This document shows positions 31,059 to 38,606 of a stretch of 64,000 nucleotides of DNA, one piece after another. The notes beneath the pieces were generated by a model. The model was given only the letters and a program-made list of their open reading frames with translations. It was not told the origin of the DNA and did not search any database. A program made the translations under genes and the position numbers. Positions within the stretch are counted from its first letter, which is position 1; each line of letters starts with the position of its first letter. The DNA is taken from contig NZ_JACVHF010000014.1 of assembly GCF_014502795.1 (NCBI RefSeq), positions 27,975 to 91,974 of the forward strand. Direction: 5' to 3'. Source of the DNA: Heliobacterium chlorum (GTDB lineage: Bacteria; Bacillota; Desulfitobacteriia; Heliobacteriales; Heliobacteriaceae).

Positions 31059-31889
31059 ATGCCCAAAAAACCGCTTTGGTCTCCCACGACAGCCTGGCCG
31101 ACAGGTCTGCGAAACGACAAACCCCGTAACCAAGGAGTCACTATGGTTTTTGACAAGGGAATCGGCCTTGTGGCTTTTCACGACCTTTTGGAGATGGCCG
31201 GTGATTACATCGATTTCATCAAGTTAGGTTTTGGTTCTTCCGCACTGTACCGGCCGGAAATTCTTGAGCAAAAAGTCGATCTAGCTCGGCGCTACGGGGT
31301 GGAAGTTTATGTGGGCGGAACGCTGGGAGAAATCGCCTACTGGCAGCAGGATTATGACGAGTTTCTTCGAGGGCTCCATGGCTATGGGATTGGCTGGGTA
31401 GAGATTTCTGACGGGACGATCGACCTTTCCCTTCGCGAACGTCGGCAATTGATTCGGCGTGCTCTCAACGAAGGATTTCGCGTCATCACCGAGGTCGGGA
31501 AAAAGGATCCCACTCAGAATCTGGCCTTGAGCCAGTTGATCCAGCAGGTATTGGATGATCTTTCTCTCGGTGCTTCCTATGTAATTATTGAGGGGAGGGA
31601 ATCCGGTAAAGATGTCAGTCTTTTTGACTCTAAGGGTGGCGTCAAAGAGGACGACTTGGAGATTGTGGCGGGGGCATTGGCTTCTACCGATGTTCTCATA
31701 TGGGAAGCGCCGATGAAAGAACAACAGCAGATTTTGATTCAACGTTTCGGTCCCAATGTCAATCTGGGTAACATTCCCGTTACGGAAGTGATCGCTCTGG
31801 AATCCCTTCGCCGTGGGTTACGCTCCGATACGCTTCGCCCTGCCATCGAGAGCAGTTCGGTGGAGACCGCCGATAATCGAGTAGGCTGA
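31059..31889 (+). CDS. comA: ComA, phosphosulfolactate synthase
   Basis: A 276-residue TIM-barrel enzyme that adds sulfite to phosphoenolpyruvate. TMVFDKGIG, DYIDFIKLGFGSSALY, VYVGGTLGE and the IEGRESGKDVSLFDSKG motif are typical of ComA. In methanogens this starts coenzyme M synthesis; in spore-forming Bacillus the homologue makes 3-sulfolactate for the spore. ATG 31059 is chosen for its GGGGAAGG site; the GTG at 31026 lacks one. comB follows 32 bases later. Confidence 0.92.
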   Translation: MPKKPLWSPTTAWPTGLRNDKPRNQGVTMVFDKGIGLVAFHDLLEMAGDYIDFIKLGFGSSALYRPEILEQKVDLARRYGVEVYVGGTLGEIAYWQQDYDEFLRGLHGYGIGWVEISDGTIDLSLRERRQLIRRALNEGFRVITEVGKKDPTQNLALSQLIQQVLDDLSLGASYVIIEGRESGKDVSLFDSKGGVKEDDLEIVAGALASTDVLIWEAPMKEQQQILIQRFGPNVNLGNIPVTEVIALESLRRGLRSDTLRPAIESSSVETADNRVG

Positions 31890-31921
31890 CACGGTTGACT
31901 TGACAACCGGAGGGAAAGACG

Positions 31922-32647
31922 TTGTATGTAGAGGTTATAGGGACACATCAACAGGCAAGTAAAGAAGATTTAAAGGGAAAGTTTGTCGTCGTCATCGATA
32001 CATTGCGGGCGACATCTACCATCGTGACGGCTCTGGCCAACGGTTGCCAGCAAGTGTTTCCGGTCGCAACCTGTAACGAAGCGAAGGTATTATCCACCAG
32101 TTGGGAACCGGATCGTGTATTGCTCGCCGCGGAGAAGCGGGGACATTCCATTCCAGGGTTCCCCCTGGGGAATTCGCCGCGCACTTTTACTCCTGATAAG
32201 GTGGCAGGGAAGACCCTTTTTTTAGTCACCACCAATGGCACCGTTGCCTTGCAGAAAGCACAGTCAGCTTCTTGCGTGGTGATTGGAGCACTGCTCAACG
32301 GTCAACGCGTGGCCGAATACATCGTGGAGCAAGAGCCAGAAGAGGTAGTCATTCTTTGTTCCGGTACACAGGGGCGCTTTTCTTTAGAGGACATCATCAC
32401 CGCCGGGAAGATCATCGGACATATCTGGGACCATCGTTCGGCCAGCGCAAATGAGTTGGCCATCGCGGCCTTTCAGCTTTATCAAGTAAACCGTGAACAA
32501 TTCGTTCCTCTCATGGCACAAACAGCCCACGGGCAGAGTTTGTTGGCTCAAGGCGATGGGGATGACCTGAATTTTTGTTTGCAGGAGGATCTCTATCCGG
32601 TTATTCCCCAGCAAACACTCTCCCGGGTACGTCTCCTCACTGGTTAG
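31922..32647 (+). CDS. comB: ComB, 2-phosphosulfolactate phosphatase
   Basis: A 241-residue Mg-dependent phosphatase. VVIDTLRATSTIVTALANG near the N-terminus, GERKG-like AAEKRGHSIPGFPLGNSP, and the LFLVTTNGT and VVILCSGTQGRFSLED motifs define ComB. It removes the phosphate from ComA's product to give sulfolactate. TTG 31922 has GGAGG eight bases upstream. comA and comB form an operon; ComC (sulfolactate dehydrogenase) is not in the window, so sulfolactate itself may be the end product, as in Bacillus spores. Confidence 0.92.
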   Translation: MYVEVIGTHQQASKEDLKGKFVVVIDTLRATSTIVTALANGCQQVFPVATCNEAKVLSTSWEPDRVLLAAEKRGHSIPGFPLGNSPRTFTPDKVAGKTLFLVTTNGTVALQKAQSASCVVIGALLNGQRVAEYIVEQEPEEVVILCSGTQGRFSLEDIITAGKIIGHIWDHRSASANELAIAAFQLYQVNREQFVPLMAQTAHGQSLLAQGDGDDLNFCLQEDLYPVIPQQTLSRVRLLTG

Positions 32648-32762
32648 GGTCGTCATTCTCCCATGGGCCAAAAGGAGAACAGCGGTAAGTGTGGAATTTC
32701 ATGGCATGGATCCCTAGGTAATGCATAAGATTTAGCAGATTGACCCTCAGGGGGAGAGGCTC

Positions 32763-33221
32763 TTGCATGGGGGGACTTTGCTGCTAATCGTTATCGTAGG
32801 ATTGGGGATTTTTGCCCGCTCACCGTTGACGGTCTTGGCTGCGGTGAGTATTCTCGTGCTTTCTCAACTGGGCTGGGGCAGTTTGCTCGAATGGGTGGAA
32901 CAACATGGCGTGGACATGGGACTGCTCATGCTCACCTTGGCGATGCTAGCCCCCTTTGCCACCGGAAAAATTGGTCTGAGAGAGGTGATGGGTTCCTTTG
33001 CCTCTCTTCCGGGGATTATCGCTTTGGTCGGTGGAATCATCGCGACGAACTTAAACAAGCGGGGCATCGACTTGCTGTCCGGTGAGCCGCAGATCATCAT
33101 CGGGATGATCTTGGGATCGCTGATTGGCATCGTTCTTTTCGGTGGTGTTCCGGTGGGGCCGCTTATGGCTGGCGGGCTGACGGCGTTGTTTTTGCAAATT
33201 TACGCGTGGCTCACCCGATAG
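32763..33221 (+). CDS. DUF441 family membrane protein
   Basis: A 152-residue protein with four membrane segments. LLIVIVGLGIFARSPLTVLAAVSILV, FATGKIGLREV and GGIIATNLNKRGIDLLSGEPQIIIGMILGSLIG are the DUF441 (YtwI/YeaL-like) signature. TTG 32763 follows GGGGAGAGG. Function unknown. It follows comB by 115 bases. Confidence 0.85.
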   Translation: MHGGTLLLIVIVGLGIFARSPLTVLAAVSILVLSQLGWGSLLEWVEQHGVDMGLLMLTLAMLAPFATGKIGLREVMGSFASLPGIIALVGGIIATNLNKRGIDLLSGEPQIIIGMILGSLIGIVLFGGVPVGPLMAGGLTALFLQIYAWLTR

Positions 33222-33362
33222 CCCGATCATCGTCGCTCGATCCTTCCCGCTACGATTTTTGATTCCACAATAATAGGTTTTACGTCAGGACTATCTACCA
33301 GCTTTCGGACGATACGTGGATTGACGATTGACTTATCGGTCGTCGTCAGATCGACAGAACAG

Positions 33363-33396
33363 AAGGCCAACCCGAACTTGTCAACGGGTTGGCCTT
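33363..33396 (-). terminator. Hairpin downstream of the 57-residue gene
   Basis: A perfect 12-bp stem (AAGGCCAACCCG, 33363-33374, with 33385-33396). On the minus strand it follows the small gene's stop by seven bases; the tail is CTGTTCTG, a poor T run, so it is probably a terminator but not certainly. Confidence 0.55.
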
Positions 33397-33403
33397 CGTT
33401 ACG

Positions 33404-33577
33404 TTAGCGCCGGCGACGGTGCAGTGCGTCGCGAATGTCTGTGACGGCTTCGGTCATGATACTCACTTGACTCAAGTACCAGAGGACGATGCCCAGCCAA
33501 CCGGCAAACAGGTAGGGCATCATTTTCGAATGACGAAAGTTGGAACAGGTGGGACTGCGGCGGTAGCGGTAATGCAT
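33404..33577 (-). CDS. Small membrane protein (57 residues) downstream of an MFS gene
   Basis: MHYRYRRSPTCSNFRHSKMM begins a 57-residue frame with GGAGGTGAGACC directly before the ATG, an excellent ribosome site. One hydrophobic helix (about residues 21-40, PYLFAGWLGIVLWYLSQVSI) lies between a basic N-terminus and a basic end (HRRRR). It starts 57 bases after the stop of the MFS exporter gene on the same strand and ends at a hairpin. I recognise no family. It may be a small regulatory partner of the exporter. Confidence 0.6.
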   Translation of the reverse strand: MHYRYRRSPTCSNFRHSKMMPYLFAGWLGIVLWYLSQVSIMTEAVTDIRDALHRRRR

Positions 33578-33634
33578 GGTCTCACCTCCGATTCTATCTT
33601 TCCCGATAGAAGGAAGAACATGATTGGCAGAAGC

Positions 33635-35116
33635 TTACGCTGCACCGGTAGCTTGACTTTTTGGCAGTTTTAAATAGGCCCAAGCTAGAAGCAATGTGGC
33701 GGCACCAGCTACGGCCCAAGGGGCGTACAAAGCCCAAGGACCGCCTTTCTCCAGCAGACTAAAGACGGGGGGGCCTAAGGCGACACCGATAAAGCGAACG
33801 CCGCCGTAGAAGGCGGTAACAGCGCCCCGTTCCTCCTCTGGTGCCGACGAGGTGACAATGGTATTTAAGCTCGGTAGTACCAGACCGGTTCCGAGTCCCA
33901 GAACGGCTAGGAGTGACAGCACGGCTGGAATGGTTTTAAATAGGGCCGATAGGATCAGTGCCAGTGAAAAGAGTCCGAAACCAGTCAATAGGGCCATCTT
34001 TAAATAATTAGGTTTTTTCTGCAAGAAGTACCCCGTTCCCAGAGCCGTCGAAGCGGAGGCCAGGACGGGGATCGCCAGCACAAGACCTTTTTTGACGCCT
34101 TGAAGACCGTAAGTGGCTTCCAGAGCGTCAGACAAGTAGGAGAGAACGCCGAAAAGGGTGAAGAGGGCCAGCATGCCGCCAAAAAAGGCGATGAGCAGCG
34201 TCGCTGCCTTTTTCTTAAAGAGATTGGTTACGCTGGAAAAGTAGGCTGAAAAGTTTTGGTTGCTCCCTTTGGCTTTTTGCGGCTCTTTGACGAGCAAGGC
34301 GATTCCGAGAGCCACCGGGATGGCAAGGGCGGCATAAACAAAAAAGAGAGACCACCAGATGAGCAGCACCAGCAGGGAGCCCAAGATGGGACTGATGACT
34401 TTCCCCAGGCCGTTCGTGGCTTCCAAAAAGCCTAAAGCTTTATTGCGAGCCCGGCTTTGGTAGAGATCGCCGACAAGAGCCATGGCGATCGGGGCAGTGC
34501 CTGCAGCGGCGATGCCCTGGACGATTCGCCCCGTGAGCATGATGGCGTAGGAATTGTTGAAGAGCACCGGTGAAAGCCCGGAGATGAGTCCGCCAATACC
34601 ATAGGTGATGAGAGCGGGAACGATGATTTTCTTACGTCCGATGCGGTCAGAAAGAAAGCCGACAAAAGGGATGGCTAAGCCGGCAGGGATGGAGAAAAAG
34701 GTAATCAAGAGTCCGACCTGGAACTGAGAGATGCCCATAGCTTCCCGAATCTGGGGGAAGGCAGGAATCAACATGGAGTTGCCGAGCACCATGATCAAGG
34801 GTACCCCGGCAATGACGGCCAATACCCAGTTGCTGACCTTAGCGCCACCACCGGCGGCCGCTTGGCTTTGTTGCCCCTTCTCCCGATTGTAATTTCTTTG
34901 CAGGGCCGCCGGGGGCAGTGTGCCAGCCCATTCACTGGCGTATTCGGTGCCTGCGAACTCAGATAAGGTGGTCTCGCTCGGTCGCGGTGTGGGGATAACG
35001 CCGGCGAAAGCTTCCGTGTTTTTGCTAGGCTGGGAAACCTGATCTTCATGAATTTTTGTAGTGGTGAGTTGTTCCTCGCGGTCTGTTGCGAATCGTTCTT
35101 TTATGTGTCGGTCCAT
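33635..35116 (-). CDS. MFS-family drug-exporter-like transporter
   Basis: A 493-residue protein. An unusual hydrophilic N-terminal extension of about 90 residues precedes 12 membrane helices. MFS motif A is visible as GFLSDRIGRKKI, and the GRIVQGIAAAGTAPIAMALV helix is typical of the DHA1 drug-proton antiporters. ATG 35116 is chosen because CAGGAGG lies before it; the upstream ATG at 35158 lacks a site. Substrate unknown. A 57-residue membrane protein follows in the same operon. Confidence 0.85.
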   Translation of the reverse strand: MDRHIKERFATDREEQLTTTKIHEDQVSQPSKNTEAFAGVIPTPRPSETTLSEFAGTEYASEWAGTLPPAALQRNYNREKGQQSQAAAGGGAKVSNWVLAVIAGVPLIMVLGNSMLIPAFPQIREAMGISQFQVGLLITFFSIPAGLAIPFVGFLSDRIGRKKIIVPALITYGIGGLISGLSPVLFNNSYAIMLTGRIVQGIAAAGTAPIAMALVGDLYQSRARNKALGFLEATNGLGKVISPILGSLLVLLIWWSLFFVYAALAIPVALGIALLVKEPQKAKGSNQNFSAYFSSVTNLFKKKAATLLIAFFGGMLALFTLFGVLSYLSDALEATYGLQGVKKGLVLAIPVLASASTALGTGYFLQKKPNYLKMALLTGFGLFSLALILSALFKTIPAVLSLLAVLGLGTGLVLPSLNTIVTSSAPEEERGAVTAFYGGVRFIGVALGPPVFSLLEKGGPWALYAPWAVAGAATLLLAWAYLKLPKSQATGAA

Positions 35117-35190
35117 AACGGCCTCCTGTGCGTTCGTTACCCTATAAGTTTTTCCCATAATTCGCAGACCGTTGACCGGAGATTACTGGC

Positions 35191-35217
35191 AAAAAAAAAT
35201 GACCGCCCGAGGCGGTC
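35191..35217 (-). terminator. Terminator after acsA
   Basis: GACCGCC/GGCGGTC (35201-35217) with nine T's on the minus strand directly after the stem. Confidence 0.88.
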
Positions 35218-35260
35218 GACGCAGGGTGGGAATGAAATAGGCGTAAAGCAGAATGCCGGG

Positions 35261-36982
35261 TTAATCTTCCATCGTCGAGAGATCACCCGTCGGCAAGCCC
35301 AGTTCCCAGGCTTTGAGAACCCGGCGCATGATCTTACCAGAACGGGTTTTAGGCAGTTTGTCGCGAACTTCGATCTCCCGGGGTGCCGCATGGGCGGCCA
35401 AGCCCTTTTTCACAAATTCGATAATTTCGTTCTTTAATTCTTCAGACCAGGTATATCCTTCGCGCAAGGCGATAAATGCTTTAATGATCTCGCCGCGAAG
35501 CGGATCTGGTTTGCCGATCACGCCGGCCTCAGCGATGGCTGGGTGCTCCACCAGTTTCGATTCCACTTCGAAGGGGCCGACCCGCTCGCCGGAGGTGTTG
35601 ATGACGTCATCAATGCGGCCTTGGAACCAGAAATAGCCGTCTTCATCCATGTAGGCCGAATCGCCGGACACATACCAGCCTTCAATGCGGAAATATTCGT
35701 TGTACTTAGGCGGGTTTTTCCAGATTTGACGCATCATCGAGGGCCAGCCTTTGCGTACGGCGAGGTTGCCCATCTGCAACGGCGGCAGGATGTTCCCTTT
35801 ATCGTCGATGATGGCTGCTTCAATGCCTGGGAAAGGCTTACCCATGGAACCGGGCTTGATGGGCATACAGGGATAGTTGGAGATGATCTGACCGCCCGTT
35901 TCGGTCATCCACCAGTTGTCATGGATGCGACGGTTGAAGACTTTCATGCCCCAGCGGACCACTTCCGGGTTTAAGGGTTCGCCGACAGAAAGGACATGGC
36001 GCAGGGAGGAAAGGTCGAATTGCTTGATGATATCGTCGCCGGCCGACATGAGCATACGGAAGGCCGTCGGTGCGCTGTACCAGACGTTGACCTTAAGGTC
36101 TTGAATCGTCTTATACCAATCTTCCGGACGGAAACGCCCGCCGCGGATGACCGAGGTGACCCCGAGCAGATAAGGCGCCCATACCCCGTATGAAATGCCG
36201 GTGACCCAGCCGGGGTCGGCTGTACACCAGTAGATGTCATCTTGATGGAGATCGAGGATCCATTTTCCTGTCTGATAGTGCTGGATCATGCCGTTATGGA
36301 CATGGAGAACACCTTTCGGTTTTCCTGTCGATCCGGAGGTGTACAAGAGCAGCATGGGGTCTTCTCGATCGACCCATTCGATCTCCAACTCTGACGAGGC
36401 CTGGTACATCTCGGCGTACCAGTCGATTTCGCCCTCGCCGAGACCCCCTTCCGGGTTTCCGACCATGAAGATATGTTTCAGGTGGGGCAGCTCGTCTTTC
36501 GGGATTCGTTTGCGCAGCGCCGGTGTAGTGATGATGGCGACGGCTTCCGCATCAGCCAGGCGGTCCCGTACGGCACCTTCCATGAAGGCTTCAAAGAGCG
36601 GACCGGCTATGCCGCCGTTTTTGACGATGCCCAGGAAGGAATAATAGAGTTCAGGGCTGCGAGGCATAAAGATGAATACCCGCTCCCCTTTCCCGATGCC
36701 ATATTTGCGCAAGACATTGGCAAATTGGTTGGAACGTTCCATCATTTGACGGTAGGTCACCGTCTCTTGACGCAGGTTATCGGAATAGTGCAGGCAAACT
36801 TTTTCGCCGAGTCCTTTTTCAAGCACGTTGCGGTCTACCGCCTCATAGGCGATATTCACCTTGCCTGTTTGATACCAGGAGAATTCCTTCTCCACGTCAG
36901 CCCAAGAAAAGTCTTGGCGGGCTTCTTCGTAAGATTTCAAATTGTAATCGAAAGGGAATACTGGAATTTGCTCACCCTGCAT
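35261..36982 (-). CDS. acsA: AcsA, AMP-forming acetyl-CoA synthetase
   Basis: A 573-residue adenylate-forming enzyme, the length of Bacillus AcsA (572). P-loop-like LLYTSGSTGKPKGVLHVHNG (about residues 211-230), YWCTADPGWVTG, NWWMTETGG and the C-terminal TRSGKIMRRVL, whose Lys is the usual acetylation-regulated residue, are all present. It converts acetate, ATP and CoA to acetyl-CoA. AAGGAGG precedes the ATG. It is a single gene; no acetylation genes (acuABC) are adjacent. Confidence 0.95.
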   Translation of the reverse strand: MQGEQIPVFPFDYNLKSYEEARQDFSWADVEKEFSWYQTGKVNIAYEAVDRNVLEKGLGEKVCLHYSDNLRQETVTYRQMMERSNQFANVLRKYGIGKGERVFIFMPRSPELYYSFLGIVKNGGIAGPLFEAFMEGAVRDRLADAEAVAIITTPALRKRIPKDELPHLKHIFMVGNPEGGLGEGEIDWYAEMYQASSELEIEWVDREDPMLLLYTSGSTGKPKGVLHVHNGMIQHYQTGKWILDLHQDDIYWCTADPGWVTGISYGVWAPYLLGVTSVIRGGRFRPEDWYKTIQDLKVNVWYSAPTAFRMLMSAGDDIIKQFDLSSLRHVLSVGEPLNPEVVRWGMKVFNRRIHDNWWMTETGGQIISNYPCMPIKPGSMGKPFPGIEAAIIDDKGNILPPLQMGNLAVRKGWPSMMRQIWKNPPKYNEYFRIEGWYVSGDSAYMDEDGYFWFQGRIDDVINTSGERVGPFEVESKLVEHPAIAEAGVIGKPDPLRGEIIKAFIALREGYTWSEELKNEIIEFVKKGLAAHAAPREIEVRDKLPKTRSGKIMRRVLKAWELGLPTGDLSTMED

Positions 36983-37051
36983 GTAAAAGCCTCCTTATTA
37001 ACAGGTAATTTCAAATATTCAGAATATATCGTCTTCATGTTGACCATTGTA

Positions 37052-37099
37052 GCAAAAGAAAAGGATGGCGTATAGTCCTTATTTTTAAAACGCCACCCT
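37052..37099 (-). terminator. Terminator between the 37265 gene and acsA
   Basis: On the minus strand AGGGTGGCGT pairs with ACGCCATCCT over ten positions (one G-U), followed by TTTTCTTTT. It stops the transcript of the upstream minus-strand gene, whose 3' region contains the DnaA boxes. A TACAAT -10-like box for acsA follows it. Confidence 0.75.
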
Positions 37100-37164
37100 G
37101 ATTTCACGTATTTTGCTTTTCGTTTCCTGAACAAAGGCTAAACTTGGGGAAAACTGAGGTCTAC

Positions 37165-37238
37165 GGTGGATAACTCTGTGGATAACCGGCAGAAATCCAC
37201 AACTTTTGTGGATAACCTACGGTTAAACCTGTGGAAAA
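37165..37238 (+). promoter_or_regulatory. Cluster of DnaA boxes (group 1)
   Basis: TGTGGATAA, the reverse complement of the DnaA box TTATCCACA, occurs exactly at 37177-37185 and 37207-37215. One-mismatch copies lie at 37165-37173 (GGTGGATAA) and 37230-37238 (TGTGGAAAA). All four point the same way. The region is non-coding. Confidence 0.7.
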
Positions 37239-37264
37239 CATGGGGGATAAGAGGGGAAAACCGG

Positions 37265-37759
37265 TTATACGTTGGGGATTTTCAGCTGCGGGATCCGCTG
37301 TAAGAACGCTTTCCGCTGGGCATGGCGCTCTTCCGCTTCGGCTACAAATACACGATATCGCTCGACGGAAGCAGCTAAGTTGGTGAGCACCGTTTCAAAG
37401 GGGTACCGGGACACAAAGACCCAAGTCGGAACTACCTTTACATCGGAAGGGGTGATAAAGTCCCGCTCCATGATTTCTCCGTTCTTGGTCAGTGTGAAGA
37501 AGACCTTGCGGCGGTCATCAAAGATGAGCACGATTTCGGGATAGAAATGGCCTGTATCGGCGATGGGAAACTTGATGCCGCTTTTGTAAATTTTGCTGAG
37601 CATCATCAAGACATTTTCGATGGACATTTGCAGCAGGGAAGTTTCCTGCGTCTCAAGATTCGATTCTTCCCGTTGGATCAGGGAAAGCTTGTCGTCTAGC
37701 AGGTCGATTTCTTTCAGCAATTGCTCTTGTGAATCCAGGAGAAGTTCTTCCGGCTTCAT
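37265..37759 (-). CDS. Unrecognised protein between DnaA-box clusters
   Basis: A 164-residue protein. A charged coiled coil occupies about residues 1-50 (EELLLDSQEQLLKEIDLLDDKL...), followed by a mixed domain (FYPEIVLIFDDRRKVFFTLTKNGEIMERDFI) and a helical end. ATG 37759 follows AAGGAGG at 11 bases; the longer frame looks non-coding. I recognise no family. Its 3' side carries DnaA-box group 1 and its 5' side lies near group 2, so a link to replication control is possible but only positional. Confidence 0.6.
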   Translation of the reverse strand: MKPEELLLDSQEQLLKEIDLLDDKLSLIQREESNLETQETSLLQMSIENVLMMLSKIYKSGIKFPIADTGHFYPEIVLIFDDRRKVFFTLTKNGEIMERDFITPSDVKVVPTWVFVSRYPFETVLTNLAASVERYRVFVAEAEERHAQRKAFLQRIPQLKIPNV

Positions 37760-37964
37760 CGCTTCAATTCCCTCCTTATGAAATTCTTGTTGCCTTATGA
37801 GTCTTATTCGCGCCTCCCTGTTAAAACCCTGCAGAGACGTTCCAGAACAGGCAGGATTTCCTCTTCTATAAAACGAAGAAAACCTTAACCAAAGAGTAAG
37901 AAGCCTATTTGTTGGAGACAATAGTGTTTTACATACACCTGTGGATGGAGGAAAAGAGGCACAT

Positions 37965-38387
37965 TTGAAGAGAAGGGCGATAAGTGTGGAAGCAGATAAA
38001 GATATGATGCAAGCTGTGAATAAAATTGTGGATAATACTGTGGATAACTGTGAAGAACTTTGTGTGCACAGGGATGTCGTCGATGAGCGCCGGAAGCAAG
38101 TGTTGCCAAATGAGACGTATCAAGGGTTGGCCCATATCTTCAAGGCACTCGGGGACCCAAGCCGGGTTCGATTGATCCATGCCCTATCCTTCGGTGAGCT
38201 TTGCGTATGCGATCTGGCTGATTTGTTGGAGCTGACTCAGTCTGCGGTATCCCACCAACTGCGCCTACTTCGCAATCTGCGCTTAGTCAAGTACCGCAAG
38301 GATGGAAAGATGGTCTATTATTCCCTCGATGACGCCCATATACTTGATATGCTGCAGCAGGGCATAGAGCACGTAAATCATGGGTGA
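37965..38387 (+). CDS. CadC-like ArsR-family metal-sensing repressor
   Basis: A winged-helix repressor. CEELC near the N-terminal part and ELCVCD in the recognition region reproduce the four-cysteine site of CadC (Cd/Pb/Zn sensors), and QSAVSHQLRLLRNLRLVKYRKDGKMVYYSL is the DNA-binding helix and wing. The start is unclear: TTG 37965 (GAGG five bases before), GTG 37941, or later GTG codons within the DnaA-box repeats (38028, 38040) that would give a CadC-sized protein. It precedes a permease pair with a His-rich loop, so a zinc- or cadmium-type signal is likely. Confidence 0.82.
   Translation: MKRRAISVEADKDMMQAVNKIVDNTVDNCEELCVHRDVVDERRKQVLPNETYQGLAHIFKALGDPSRVRLIHALSFGELCVCDLADLLELTQSAVSHQLRLLRNLRLVKYRKDGKMVYYSLDDAHILDMLQQGIEHVNHG
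38015..38047 (+). promoter_or_regulatory. Cluster of DnaA boxes (group 2), 12-base phased
   Basis: TGTGAATAA (38015, one mismatch), TGTGGATAA (38027) and TGTGGATAA (38039) begin exactly 12 bases apart, all in one orientation and in the same orientation as group 1. They lie in the first codons, or the leader, of the ArsR-type gene. Confidence 0.65.
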
Positions 38388-38522
38388 CTTCGATTCTGTA
38401 CGGAGTGATAGAGCAACATCGCACGCGTAAGCTTAACACAGATGTGACCGTTCACGAGGTAGAATCCAAAAGGCCGACGTAGCCGGCCGAAAAAGCTGGT
38501 TATTAAATCATGTATCGTTTTT

Positions 38523-38563
38523 AAGCCCGGAACGGACTGTTGGTCTAGCTTCCGGGCTTTTTG
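38523..38563 (+). terminator. Terminator after the ArsR-type gene
   Basis: AAGCCCGGA (38523-38531) pairs with TCCGGGCTT (38551-38559), followed by TTTTG. A second short stem (GGCCG...CGGCC) lies 40 bases earlier. Confidence 0.75.
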
Positions 38564-38606
38564 TGTATCCATGTAAGGGACAAACTTTGGTTGTGGGGGG
38601 ACCGGT

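Noticed and set aside
33389..33673. Plus-strand frame opposite the 57-residue gene
   Set aside because: It lacks a ribosome site, and the minus-strand frame has an excellent one plus a membrane helix.
36473..37075. Long plus-strand frame antisense to acsA
   Set aside because: It mirrors a well-conserved enzyme gene and its product looks like nothing known; a shadow frame.
37052..37099. T-box (AGGGTGG) before acsA
   Set aside because: The seven-base similarity is part of a simple terminator stem; no specifier loop or T-box bulge precedes it.
37165..38047. Definite replication origin (oriC)
   Set aside because: dnaA, dnaN and rpmH are absent and no AT-rich unwinding element was recognised, so only a DnaA-box cluster is claimed.
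38015..38057. CRISPR or other tandem-repeat array
   Set aside because: Only three 12-base units without spacers; they match the DnaA box.
38424..38437. Another CRP/FNR site (TGTGA-CCGT-TCACG)
   Set aside because: The half-site spacing is four, not six, and it lies just after the ArsR gene, not before a suitable -10 box.
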